Assembly: GCA_036850595.1 (NCBI GenBank)
Contig: CM072159.1
Coordinates: 7,897,016-7,961,015 of the forward strand
Length of the DNA: 64,000 bases
Source: Rhyacichthys aspro
Lineage: Eukaryota > Chordata > Actinopteri > Gobiiformes > Rhyacichthyidae
Reading direction: 5' to 3'
Shown here: in pieces, positions 25,381 through 37,628 of the stretch
Position numbering within the stretch: the first letter of the stretch is position 1
Layout of the letters: each line of letters starts with the position of its first letter
Program-made: the position numbers and the translations under genes
Notes under the pieces: generated by a model
Told to the model about the DNA's origin: nothing
What the model saw: only the letters and a program-made list of their open reading frames with translations
Database searches by the model: none

Positions 25381-27935
25381 CCCGGGGTTATCTTTAGGTT
25401 ACATCATGACCTGATCTCTGTCCTCACCTCTTCAGGACCAACTGCGAGGTGTTGTCTGCTGTCAGTGTAGGAGATTTGTGGACTGACCACTCACACAGAC
25501 GGTTCGGGGGCTTGTTCAGAGCTGGTCTAATTTTTAACCAGGAAAGAAATAGTACCAACAAAATGACAGGGTAGTACCGACACTTGAATGAGTTCCTTAA
25601 ACTGTTCAAATCACAGAATGTTTAACTTTATACCCTGTGACAGAACATTTTCACAGTGAATCGAGCCAAAAGCACATTTAATAGGCTCCACCCCCCAACC
25701 CTGATATCTGTTAATGAGGAAAGGTGAATAAATGAATGAATGCATACATGATATATCTCACAATATGAATATGGCAAAAACTGCTTGTACCACAGTATGA
25801 TGTTCTGTTTGCCAGATGTTATAACCCAATCAGAATTGTAGATTAAACTGTGGAGTGAATGTAGATATGTCTAATATGGTTATTGTACATTGCATAACAT
25901 CATATTTGGCTTTACAAAATGTTGGAAATTGTACACTGGAAGTATACTGGAATATTGCAACAAATTTTTTTGGCAAATGTACACTCAAGAGCAAAATGAC
26001 TTCCCGATCAGAAAATAACAGGGTGGCTATAAACTGCTATGCCAACATTTTCAGCAACCTTAAAATCCTCCAGGAAATGTGCCTTTTTTTAAGAAGCACC
26101 AGAAGTAGAATATACCTGTGTTCACATAATATTGGCGCATTATCTGAAGCAAAAATTTCTTGGCTTTTACTTCACTGGACGAAGGTAATGCATAGTGCAA
26201 TGGACATATTTGACATGTTTTAAATGATGTTTGGATGCACAGGATAGTTGATGCTAGTCTTGGGCAAATAAAATGACCTTTGAAAAAGCACACCAGCCCA
26301 CAACAGGTTTGCACATTAAATGGTCTATGAACCTGTTTCGAACTAGAACTCTGTCTTGATTTGCACTTTCTTTTGCTTCCATTTTTAGCTTCTTCACATG
26401 AAGCAAAAATCAATTAAAGTTACCAAAATGAAGCAACTTGACATAGTTCTGGGGGTGATACAACTTGGTGGAATGAGATCTACATAGTGTAAAGTAGCAC
26501 ACGCTCTATTCCTGGCCATGGGACACATTGTACCAGTGGATAATGGATATCCTTAAGTAGAAATTCAGGAAGTAGTGTTTTAAATAAAGTATACTCTGAA
26601 GATAACTTTGTTTGCCCTTGAAGTGAAAGGTTCCACATGAGGTTTGTGCATTGAGAAGTGGTGCGCCAGGATTTGATGTCTCCTTTTGAAGTGTCTTTAT
26701 GAGCCCGGGTCTGTGTGAGTCGAACTAAGCCTGTCTTAAGCAAAAGGTCTCTGTTGTCTTCGGGATTTTTTTTCTGCCTTTTCTCCTCCGCTCACTCTTG
26801 GGACGGCTCCGATCTTTCTTTCCTCTGCTGAGCGTGATGTGGAAGCATACTAATAGTTTACAGGAGCTGCTCTGCTGCCAAGGCTGTTCTTTCTATGAAG
26901 GTAATCCAGAACTGAACAGGGCAACCTAGTTAAGCTGTTTTACTTCTATGTGTGTTCTGTAATTGGCTTTGAAGGTCTGGCTACTTCAGTCTGGGCTCGG
27001 GAGAATATGAGTTCATGTAGCGTTATGGTCTCATAAAAGTGTTCTTTGTTCAAACATCAACCGTAAGAATGCATACACTTAGGTGGAGGCTATTGCAAAT
27101 TTATTGAACATCATAGACTGTATATGAAAGTGGACAAGTCTCTTGTCTACAAAACATTTTTATTACCCATTGTCTCGTAAATGTTTGTGATTCTGCAATC
27201 CATATAATCAATTTATCTGAGGTGTGAATGGGACCAATCACACTGACTAATAAAGTCACCCATGTTATTTGAAAGTCTATTATGCAGTTGATTGCACTAT
27301 ATGATGGAAATACACATGTACCCTCTAAGAAACCAAGTAATGTTTGCCGGCATCCAAATTCAGTTAAGAAATATACAGCGTTTTTCCTGCATTGTTGCTC
27401 CTTTCATTCACTAGAACAGAAATGTGATCTGTGACAACCAAACCTTCCTGTAGCTTACTATGAGACAGGTAGTGACAGTAAATAGCTAATGAGGTAGTGA
27501 CATCAGTCTCACTTGTGTAGCTTAGCTATGTGAGTGTAGGTCTCTAGCAGACTTGGGCTCTTCTTTGGTCCTCTCCAGAGTTACATAAATGTGTCTTTAT
27601 AGACCTAAACCTCATTGTAACACGCATTATAATATGTATATAATCTGCATTGATACAACTTCTGCTGTTTAGAAAGTAATGGGAAAAAAAAAACAAGCTG
27701 AGTTGCACTACACTATAAATTAAATAAACTGTGCCTCAGACACATCTGTTAAGAGGTTAGCAACTTTCAAATGACGCTCATTGCTGTCTGAGGAATACTG
27801 CTGTTGGGAGAAAAAAAAAAAAAGAAAAGTTGAGATTTCCAAGGCTTTTCTTTTGAGTTTTAGGTTCAAAATGTCTAATTCTATTGTGTAGCTTCAATGG
27901 ATGTGGTTGCCTCATAGCATTAAAGGGCGAGTCTT

Positions 27936-27957
27936 AGGTCAATAGGTCGATAGGTTA
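27936..27957 (+). promoter_or_regulatory. triple DR2-type nuclear-receptor half-site array
   Basis: Three half-sites AGGTCA, AGGTCG and AGGTTA lie on the + strand, each separated by AT, giving two consecutive DR2 arrangements. DR2 and DR5 are the standard spacings for RAR-RXR heterodimers. The site is in intron 2, outside recognisable repeats. Function is inferred from the motif only. Confidence 0.45.
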
Positions 27958-30900
27958 ATTGTGCTATGCAGAGTGTGTCACACATTTCTACATGTATTCA
28001 AACTACCTTCAAACTACTTATTTTTTTGTCTTTTGGTGAGTTGGGAATAATTCAGAAGCAATTTGCTCATCTTCTCAGTCTACACACATGCTATACTTCC
28101 ATTCCATTTACCGTATGTAACATTCTAACTATGGATGACTCCCTCATGGTAACATATGCCACCCATACCAACTCTGTATGAGCTGTATAATTCATCATGG
28201 CACTGGGTTTGATTATTGCAGTGGTCGGAAGGCAGTGGGTGGCAGAGGCCTCCTAATCACATCTATCAGTCCTGTGGAGAATCTGACACCCAGCGGCAAA
28301 CGGAGCCCCCCGCTGCGCTGTGTATATACCGGCCCTGTGTCCTTCAGTGCTTGTTACGTAACACCGACAGCAGCACATGAAACCAGAAGCACGCGTGTTG
28401 TACAGTATTTTGTCCTACGGGGAATCTCACGTCCTAGATTAGTCTGCTTGATGTTTGTTTCCCAATTTGTCCCAAGTTTGCAGCTAAGCCTCACTGAAAA
28501 CACAGGGATGACATAAGTGCGGGATTGACGAGGGGTTTCCCAAGACAATATGGCTTAACGTCCAGCTGGCATACCTCACCGATGGTCACATGTATGTTTT
28601 TTTTAGAGGAGGGGGTCTATTTTCAGCGCCTGTCCTGAGCCACTTGAATCCCAAACGCCTTGCCTCCACATCCACAGGAGAAAGAAAAAAGGCACCCCCT
28701 CCCCAACCCTGAGCGAGCCCACCCGCCACAGGGTGCAATGTTGGTAAGATTGAGTTGCATGTTGACTGAAAATAGATTGTGAGTGGAGGAGGCATTTCTG
28801 TCAAGAGGCAGACGGAGTGCGTTTGATTGAGTCCGTCGCTTCCGAAGAAGACAGCTCTGTTAGCACAACGCTGCAGGGGAAAAGTCTCGATCCCGGTGTT
28901 TAAGTGAGGTAAGAGCTTGTGTCGCCGGCGTGTGTGCCGGTTTCCACTGAGGTGGGGGCGCGCATGTGTTCCAAAAGGCTACGTGTAGAAAGACTGATGC
29001 TGCCTTTTTTAGATGTCTAAGTTTTGAAGACAGCAAGCAGTTGTGCACAATAGGAGACTTTGTTGTTTTGCATCATTTGCTGTTGCTAAATTAAAAGTCT
29101 TTGCTTTGTGTGCCAACCTCTAGGGCTGGGTGATATGACACCAAACTTTGATTACAGTTAGAGAGCAGTTCTTTTTTTATAAAGCTATCACTTTTCCATG
29201 GCTCTGTTCTAGGCTATTGAAGGAAGGCTTTCTTTTATGCTTGAAGAGTGCATATGTTGATGATAGATTTTAAACTAGTGAAGCTATAGGACACATATTC
29301 CTTCCACTGTCTTTAATAAAATACTTGAATTGATCTTAATGCAAAAGATCATGCAGAATTGAATTGCCCTACAAAGCAAATTACTGTTTGTAAATAACAT
29401 TAGCAGCATGCACAGTTTTTATTAAATAAGTTAAGTAGACTTCAATACAGCCACTAAAATCACAAATTCAGCATAAATACAATCATTTTCACACATGCTA
29501 ACTGGATGATTGCATGTGTGTTTGTGCCATTAGTGAGTGAGTAGAGAGCACTAGTTAGTGGCTTGATGATTTGCTCCTATTTTACAAACTTGTAGCTAAA
29601 GGCTACGAGCTGCAAGTCCATGAATGTTTAGGACTCGATTGTGCAGCAAAACATTCTGCATAGAATACAGTACAAAATACCATAACATGGAGGAACCAGC
29701 GCTACACTTGTACTTTTATAACCTTTGTTTCCTCATCAAAGACTGTTAAAGTGATATAGGGCTGATGTGGTTAGCATACACATTGCTAAAGCAACAGAAT
29801 CTAGAATAAGATATAATACACATCGTCACTATAGACATGGACATTATCCAAAAGCATATAATGCAAAGTAACACACCCATAGATAGTTAGAATGCTATGC
29901 CTAAATACATGAAGCAAAGTATCAGTTCAGTGTTCAGGGTCAGTTTAGTTTTATTTTTTGCTCTCTAAATAAATGATAAATACTGCTGCATTTGTAACTT
30001 TATAGATGACATGACTTATGGAGAGGGATACTTTTTTGGATTTTCTGCTAAAATGTTTCAATGTAAAGTCTTATTTTAAATATAACTGGCATGCACTGTA
30101 CATTCTGTCAGAGGGAACACCAAAATAGCCCCTGTGATCTTATTCCATAGGAGAAAGATCTTACAGAGTATTTTCAAAAAGTCTTTGTTTTCAATTGAGA
30201 CTGTAGAGTGAGAGAACCCAGAAATACTCCCATACTTGGAAGGAGAAGTTGTATTTGCACCAAATACAACCAGGTTGGCTTATTAAATATTACTCAGAAA
30301 AACTCCTTGCTATCCTAAGTTTATGATTGGTGCTGAGAGTGACTGTCCTCCTACACACTGGTCTTAGCCTTGATAAACCAAAATTTCTTAAGGCCTTTGT
30401 CTGGTACTTTCTTAAGTACCACAGCAGGTGGGTAAAAGGGATAGTGCAGTATTTTGTGAAAGGGTTTCTATGAGATACCTAGCGATGAATTTGGCCTGAT
30501 ATTTTTTCCTGTACCCCTCTGGTTTTGAGATATCGTCATGTTATATCTGCATTTATCTATAAAGGTGTGAAGAGCAGGCCAAGTGTGAAAGCCAGAGCGT
30601 GGTACAGTACATATCATTAACCTTGTCAGTTCACCAAAACCACAAACACACTGAGTCACTCACACACATGCATATTTATCATTTGTACCAATATGTTGCA
30701 GTTGCTAGCTATGTTCCGTTAAGCTTTGTTAGTCAAGTGTCCATTCTGCAATACATGGCTTTCAAACCAAATCTTTCAATGTGGCTTTGCAGGTGCTTTG
30801 TCAAATCTGGAAGCTGTGAGCATCTTTCCTTTTCCTAAATTCTTGGCGTTTACGTGAGAGATAAGAAGAAACAGAACCAACCCAAGACCACATTTTCAGA

Positions 30901-32520
30901 ACGGTTTATCGAGCACGCTCTACACATACCTCAAGAGTTCAAGTCGAGACTTCCTCTTTTGCTCAAATCATGCCAAGAGATAAACAACTGTCTTCAGTTC
31001 AGTGTCAGTGCAGATTCCAAGAACTGTAATCTAGTCATATGAGTTCTGGTATGTATCAGTCTAATATGAGTTTAAGTCTAACCAATATGATTCAATGCAA
31101 AGAGTACATAGACATTATTACTAAGTAGAACTCAATTAATATGGACTGTGCAAGTTGTAAAGCATTCTGGAGTGGCTTGTCGATGAAATAAACTACTGTT
31201 TTTCCATCTACCTCCTGCTTTGACACATCAATAAATACAACACTGCATTGGCCGTATTGTTGTCTTCTGTAATTAGTTCCTTGAGAAGAGGAAGGAATCA
31301 GATTTCCAGTTATTGGTACAATCCATACAACTCGCAGTATACAGTTAAACAAAAAAATAACACAATGATCAGCATTTGGGTTTTCAGTAGTGCATGATCA
31401 TGTCAAAATAATACTCTTTTTGTTTGTCTATTATGATATAGTGGAAGAAGCCATTCATTCCACTACTTCCTGTTCTTGTTCCTATTGCTGATGCAGTAAC
31501 AGACACTTTGAAGTCATTATACACATCTGAAATCATGAGAACTATCATTATTTTACTGAATTATGCAGCCTGCTAAAGCCTACGTGCTAGCAACACTGCC
31601 TTGGAGCAATCTTCCGTCTGTGTGAAGTCCATGTGATGTTATGTATGTCATGCATGTCCTGCTGTCGGCTCATGTATTTTCTCTTCATTTTCGTCATTAT
31701 CTTTGTCTTTATCCAGTGCATACATTCATAAATGCATCCCTCAAAACACACATTTCTGCTATTTTGTCAAATTCATGTTCTTAAGTTTGTATTCTATTGC
31801 TTGTCTCAGCGGTTCGTATTTGCCAAACATGTGTTGTATTTGTGTGTACTCTCTGCCCCCTTCCACGATCAGTCATCGCTGTAATAATCACATTGTTATG
31901 ATGAGAGAAGCTACAGAAATAATGAATGTGCTGTGTGTGCAGTCACATGCCAGACTCCATATGCGCCGGGAGTTGGCTGTATGTTCTCTCAATGGAAGAC
32001 GTGAGGACGGACAGTGTTTGCTGTGGCGTATGCGCAGAGCTCACCTAACGTACACTGTCAGACGATTGTAAACACAGCTGAGACTCTTATTCGCTCGTGT
32101 TTGTCCTGTGTCGAGTAGAACAAAAGGTTCCTTGTGTCTTGAATAATTAGTCGGCATGAAGACATTGTTTCTGTTTTACCGTGTAGGATGAGCTTAGCAA
32201 CACAATCTCATTGAAGTTTGTTGAGTTTGCTAGTTTATGTTGTAAATCGCTTCATTGTGGTTAACTTTCAGTCATTTTTTTATTTATTTATTTTTTGCAG
32301 TTAACCAAGGGAGTGATGGAAAGCAGTGGCTCATTTTCCACAGACAAACACTGACAACAAACCAAACCTACTCAGCAAACAATTATGCATAGGGCTTCTG
32401 GAGAGTCAAATTCAGCTCTGCTAGTTTTCACCTGCTCCATCATTGTTTGAACCCTCTAAACAGTTTTCATTCTGACCAAGGAGGCACTTTTGCCACATAA
32501 AATGGTATATTAAAGGTGTG

Positions 32521-32850
32521 TTGACACTTGCAGAGTTTGGTGCGGTCAAAAGGAACTCTGCTGCGATTGCTCTGTGAGTGCGGTTCACCTAAACAAATGT
32601 AAATACTGCCATATGTACCTAAGTGCGCTCCAAACAAATAGGAAACTTCCTACTGAACTCTGGTAAGATTCGATTAAAGTGTGAACCCCAAGTGGACCAC
32701 AGAAATGTCAACGAGCCCAAACAGACTTCAAATTGACTTCAAAAACGTTACAGAGGTTACAGGGCATAACATGGAGCACTGAGGAGGTGAAATGTAAGCA
32801 TTTGGGCTGACAGCGCCATCTGGTGTGTCTCTTGAGAAAGGCTTTGTTTG
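32521..32850 (+). repeat. dispersed repeat family, copy A
   Basis: This shares several blocks in the same order with 60884-61235: gtgcggttcac, then tactgccatatg versus ttctgccgtatg, then gtgaaccccaagtgg versus ttgaaccccaggcgg, then gcatttgggctgacagcgcc versus gcatttgggccaacagcacc, then tctcttgagaaagg versus ttcttgagtaagg. The order and spacing indicate two diverged copies of one element. The family name is unknown to me and there is no coding capacity. Confidence 0.7.
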
Positions 32851-33289
32851 TTGTTGTTTGTCAGTTGTGAACGCTTTTTGCTTGGGACCGGACTAAATGG
32901 ATCATTTTCTGTTTTGGTGTGAAATAAATCAAGAGGATTTTGCGACTGGCCATATGGTCTTAGTAACACTCCCAATTCACTTCACATGTCTAGAATGTTA
33001 ATATTCTGTAAACAGTTATTCGCTCCATCAATGATATTCCATGTAATCTGCAGTTTCAAGGCATTACATAGATACATGAACTCCAGCATTGCCTTACATT
33101 CTGAACTGACATGTTCCATTTTTTATGTGAGTTTAAAAACATCCGTCTAATCCTATGCCATTTCCTCCCCTGTGTGCACAATAATTTTAACCTCATTTAT
33201 CTTTCTTTTCTCTATCATTTTTTCTATCTGAAAAACAGCATGTAGCTAGTTATAATAATTAGCCTCCCTTTGCTCTCTACATTTAGTGA

Positions 33290-33560
33290 AAGGCAACAAG
33301 AGGTCACTTAAAGACAAGTTCCGTCCAAGCTTTTTCAGATCGTTGAGATCGAGGGCCATGCAGCTCCGCTAAAACAAACTATGTCTTTTTATTCTGCTGT
33401 TCTGTTAAAATTTAAATCGCCGTTATGCTGGCTCTGAACATTTGGAAGCCAGCGGGGCTTGTCGAGGGCATGAATAAAAGAGATCCCGGGGTGGAGTAGT
33501 GCAGGGTCCCACTGTGCTAGATTTAGATCTGAAATGGGAGGGAGGAGAGGAAAGAGACAG
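33290..33560. promoter_or_regulatory. candidate conserved non-coding element upstream of exon 3
   Basis: Unique sequence 1.1 kb before exon 3, with an AGGTCA half-site near 33301 and E-box-free GC-rich segments such as gagatcccggggtggag. Support is composition only. Confidence 0.25.
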
Positions 33561-34670
33561 TTCCCTTAAAGAAGCCAAATAGAGCTGCTGCTGCTGCTTC
33601 TACAAACGCTGACCAGCTGCGACGGTGAATATGGAAATGCAGAATAACATTAGAGCCGATTCTTTCAGGGCACTCAGCAAGATACAATTCTATTTAGGTT
33701 TAAAGTGGGCTTTCGAACAGTATATTTCGAAACAGCCTGATTCTTGCTAGCTTTGCTGTAAAACTTTTATTCTGTCAAGTAAAAATGGTAGCAAGTGTAC
33801 CAAGTCAGAATAGGAGCACTTATCCAAATAGAGCTTTTGTGTTTTGAGTTTGTTCCATTGTGTATATTTCTGGTAGGTCCAGGCCAGTGCATTTTGAAAA
33901 TGGTGTTTAGCAAAACTGATCTTAATAAGATCTCTGTCCATATTTATAATAGATGTACATTCTCAACGGACGCTTAACAACTTTGGAATGAAAATATCCT
34001 GGTATATAAATATTTAGTGAAAAGCATTAATATGAACATTTGCAGAAGAAACAAACAAGTTAGATTTAAAAAAATAATGTGGAAAATACAAAAAAAAAAT
34101 GAACTGACTGGTTTGGTCCCAACAACTTAATTTTCTAAATAAAGAAACACTACTTGCTGTAGTTGGACCAAAACACCAGACTACACCCAAATGTGTTTTT
34201 AATGGACACTGAACCAAACCCAGATTTACTTTAGTTCAGGCCAAGACCACCTCTTCTAAAGTTATTCGGGCCAAACCGCTGTCTGTTGAAAGTTTCACAC
34301 CTGACTTTGTGGTTTTGATTGAACAAGTTCTGCCCAAATAAGGCAAATGTAAAAACACCCTCTGAAACAGCTAAACTTTTCATGGATTACAATTTTACAA
34401 CATAGCATGGGAAGAATTTGCTTCCTATTGCTACAGGTACCCAGAGTGGACAAACTGAGCTCTAGAAAAGTGTGAGGTGTGAAACAGCAGTCTGGAATTT
34501 CATGACTGTTTATTGCCAGGAAGTCCAAACACTACACAACGCACCTTTAATAGACTCATAGAACATTTAGACTGTTGGAAAATGGGATATTCTATATTTT
34601 TGAAGTTTGATGCATTCTTTGTTCGGAGTTGTGACCTGTCTGTGTGTATTTGTGTGCGTTGATGTTCCAG

Positions 34671-34821
34671 CTGAACTCTCCCATGAACTCGGTCAGCAGC
34701 ACAGAGGACATCAAGCCCCCGCTGGGCCTGAACGGAGTGATGAAGGTGCCCTCCCAACCCTCCAGCACCGCCCTGTCCCTCACCAAACACATATGCGCCA
34801 TCTGCGGCGACCGGTCCTCAG
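34671..34821 (+). CDS. rxra: rxra exon 3: end of A/B domain and first half of zinc finger 1
   Basis: This 151-nt exon lies between acceptor gatgttccag and donor gtgagt. It enters in phase 0 and leaves in phase 1, splitting a Gly codon. It encodes 50 residues: LNSPMNSVSSTEDIKPPLGL, then NGVMKVPSQPSS, then TKHICAICGDRSS. The two Cys of CAIC are the first pair of zinc ligands of finger 1; the second pair is in the next exon. The EDIKPPLGLNG block is conserved in vertebrate RXR alpha, and its Lys is a reported SUMO site in the human protein. The split in the middle of zinc finger 1 matches the mammalian intron position. Translation past the donor gives an unrelated tail, which supports the exon end. 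Confidence 0.96.
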
Positions 34822-37011
34822 GTGAGTCTTACCACACACAGGTATGAAAACCAAGTCGTCCATTATGAAAAAAACAAACAAACAATACTACGTTAATCGG
34901 TTTAATCATTTCTTGTTAAACAGCAGTGCTTTGGATTTGTGTTCAAGAAGTACAGTTGTTGAAGGGAAGATGTGCCAATGTTCAACACATTCAGAAAAAG
35001 CTCTGTTTTATCTTTCTCCACAGATATGAGCATGAACAGCTTAAGGGGTGTTCCCTAAAAAGTTTTGCTCATAGCATTGGATAATTGTTGAATAATGCCA
35101 GGAGGTCAGTGATTGCTTTAAGCAGAGATTCTAGAAAGCCTAGTGGCTACGTGGTGTGTGATTATAATTAAGTTACTGCAGAAACTGTACTGTAAAAACA
35201 CACATTACCTTAAATTATGAGGGAAACTAATTAAGTGCAGTGTTCTCTTTTTTGGTTCATAGAGTACAAATAAAATATGATTTGTAACACTTGCAAAAAA
35301 GACACTCGCACACACACGCATACACAAAAAAGAAAAAATGTCAATTACTAAGAGCTCATGTGGGATAACTTAACAGTAGTTTGGCCAGAAATATAAATAA
35401 ACGTCAAAATCAAAGCATTAACCTACATCTGGCCTGCTAGGCTATTAATTGTCACTAGTATTTCAGACTAGTTCTGACTAAAGAATTGCAGCTGGACAAA
35501 ATGGCCGACCCCAACTTCCACATTAGAATTGATGTTCTGTCTTCCATACATTTCTGTGACTGGTACAGAGCCACTTAACCACAATAAAAATACCATTACT
35601 TAGTACTTACCATATATCAAAAGTTCTGAAAGCTACCAAGCCTCTTATTTGGATAAAAAAAATAATGTCTAAGTTTGTGATTACATAAGACTCCAAAGGC
35701 ACCAAATAATATTGGATCAAAAGCGGGTAGTGTTTTGAACCACAGTGAAAACCTTCCAAAAGACAGACCTCCAAAGATGCACTGGACCGAGCTGGCACCA
35801 CTACACAGTGTTGCTACATGCGGCGGGAGATTTTACTGGAAGGACAACAGTTGGAGGATTTCTGCTTAAATCTGGGCTAAACAGCAATGGAAGAGGCTAA
35901 CCATGAGAAAATGCCTTCTTGTGTGCCACCAAAGAGCCATTTATAGCCCAGCACTAAACTATAATACAAAATGCAACCAGCAGAGTTCCCATTGCTTATT
36001 ATATGACGATTTGGAAACCTCCTAGACCTCCACACAAACTAAAAAGGAGCTGACAGCACCAGGATCTTATAGTCTGATGAATGCCGCCTGGATTGAGCTG
36101 GAGGTGAGATAAAGAGTCTGTGTCTGAGGTAAACCAGCCACAACCTATCACTCATCTAAGGACATTTCAAGCGTGAAGCTCGGTGACGCCATCATCACCT
36201 GCTGTGGGTGGTCACTTTCTTGGCAGTAACTTAATATACTGTTGGATCAGCGTGAATAAGGGCTGCAGGTGAATACAAGAAGATGAGGGGGGAAAAGTTT
36301 TATATCATGTTTGAAAGTACATGAAAGTATAGTTGATGTTTTGTTTCTGCGTAAAAATAAACTCACAGAAACCAGAAAAGAATGAGACTGTTTATCATAT
36401 GGGAATAAGACTTTTTAGTATAAAGCACTAAGCAGAAATGCAAATATCTGATATTCTTACATCATGTTGTCTAGAGATGTGATTTTTTTGGGGCTTGCTT
36501 GTGGAGAATGAAGAATTTTGCCAGTTTTTGGCCCAGTTTATCACCACATTCAATAATAGCTGGTCAGCTACCAGTCTGGACCATGGGCTAACTGTAGACA
36601 CCAGGGCCCAGCTGGTGTAACCATAAGTTACTGGCCTCAGCATCACTTGAGTGACCTTCATGTGCTATAAACAACAAAACAAAACAAGTAAATTCAAAGA
36701 GCCATCTATCTAACCACTTTGAAAAGACATAATATTACTGCTATAATACAGGTTTGAGAAAGATCCATATAATTGGTCCAAATTTCTGACACTGTGTAAT
36801 ATTGATATATTTATATAGAAAAAAGGCATGGTTTCCTGCTTGAATCGAATCAACCATAGTACTATATGAAACATACAACATCACATTCTGTGTGTTGTGT
36901 ATTTTTACACCTGACTTATACCATTTTTTTGACCTTCTATATTTGGTCCAAAAATCCAAACTATCACCATGTTTTTTTAATACTACAAACAAACCAGATA
37001 CTCCTTTTTTC

Positions 37012-37048
37012 TTTTTTTTTTTTTTTTTTTTTTTTTGTTTGTTTGTTT
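37012..37048. repeat. T25 homopolymer followed by (GTTT)3
   Basis: A run of 25 T then three GTTT units. Reverse-strand translation gives a poly-Lys frame, which is spurious. It could be the A-tail of a retroposed copy on the minus strand, but I recognise no body next to it. Confidence 0.85.
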
Positions 37049-37184
37049 CTATTTTCTGGACCCAACAGCAGCAGGTCCGAAGCGATCGGCTAGAGTTTTC
37101 ACATCTGGCAATTAGGTTTTTACTGGAAAGTCCAAAAGTCAAGGACCAAACAGTGCAGGTTTTAAAGCCCTCATAGAGAACAGA

Positions 37185-37205
37185 TTTTTTTTTTTTTTTT
37201 TTTTT
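37185..37205. repeat. T21 homopolymer
   Basis: A run of 21 T in intron 3, about 150 bases downstream of the preceding T25 run. Confidence 0.9.
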
Positions 37206-37611
37206 ATAAAGTAATTACATTACTTTTTCTTCTTTTTTTTTAAGTGAATAAACTTAACAAAGTCCCACAAAAGTCACACTTACACTTTTATTGGTACAGT
37301 CTTCATTGTTGCACAATCAGCAAGCTCATGCAGCTACAACAACAAAACAAGCCAACTTCTAGCCACTTATTCCTGATGATTTATAGTACAACCTCATACA
37401 ACAGTAAACTCGCCGATAAGTTTATCTCTCCACTTTCAAACTTCTCCTTGCCCTGTATCAGTTTGTTGGACTTTCACACACAGCACATGCTTACCCCACA
37501 CTTTTCATAATCACAGGCCATTGGTCTGGAGCCAGGTTAACCACTTCAGCCGCAGAAACATTTAGCCCATGTCAAAGCATTCGCCTCGAGCCGATAACTG
37601 TACAACAGCTC

Positions 37612-37628
37612 TTTTTTTTTTTTTTTTT
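37612..37628. repeat. T17 homopolymer
   Basis: A run of 17 T in intron 3. Confidence 0.9.

Larger units (their letters stand above)
12380..34670 (+). other. rxra: rxra intron 2 (22.3 kb)
   Basis: This is the largest complete intron in the window. It holds nuclear-receptor half-site clusters at 14290-14371, 25368-25412 and 27936-27957. It also has several stretches that look compositionally like conserved non-coding DNA (about 14270-14600, 19900-20170, 23640-24010, 25060-25420, 33290-33560). Other contents are a T22 tract at 15862-15883, a very AT-rich zone at about 16300-17200, an aberrant C/A/G homopolymer block at 20844-20932, a second odd homopolymer zone at 24570-24650, and one copy of a dispersed repeat at 32521-32850. 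No open frame resembles a known protein. Confidence 0.9.

Noticed and set aside
34137..34470. Third copy of the repeat found at 32521 and 60884, in reverse orientation
   Set aside because: A few words such as tttcacacc look similar, but the landmark blocks are not present in order.
36741..37176. Open frames of 94 to 133 codons on both strands
   Set aside because: Their length comes from the T25 run, translated as poly-Phe or poly-Lys; no domain is visible.
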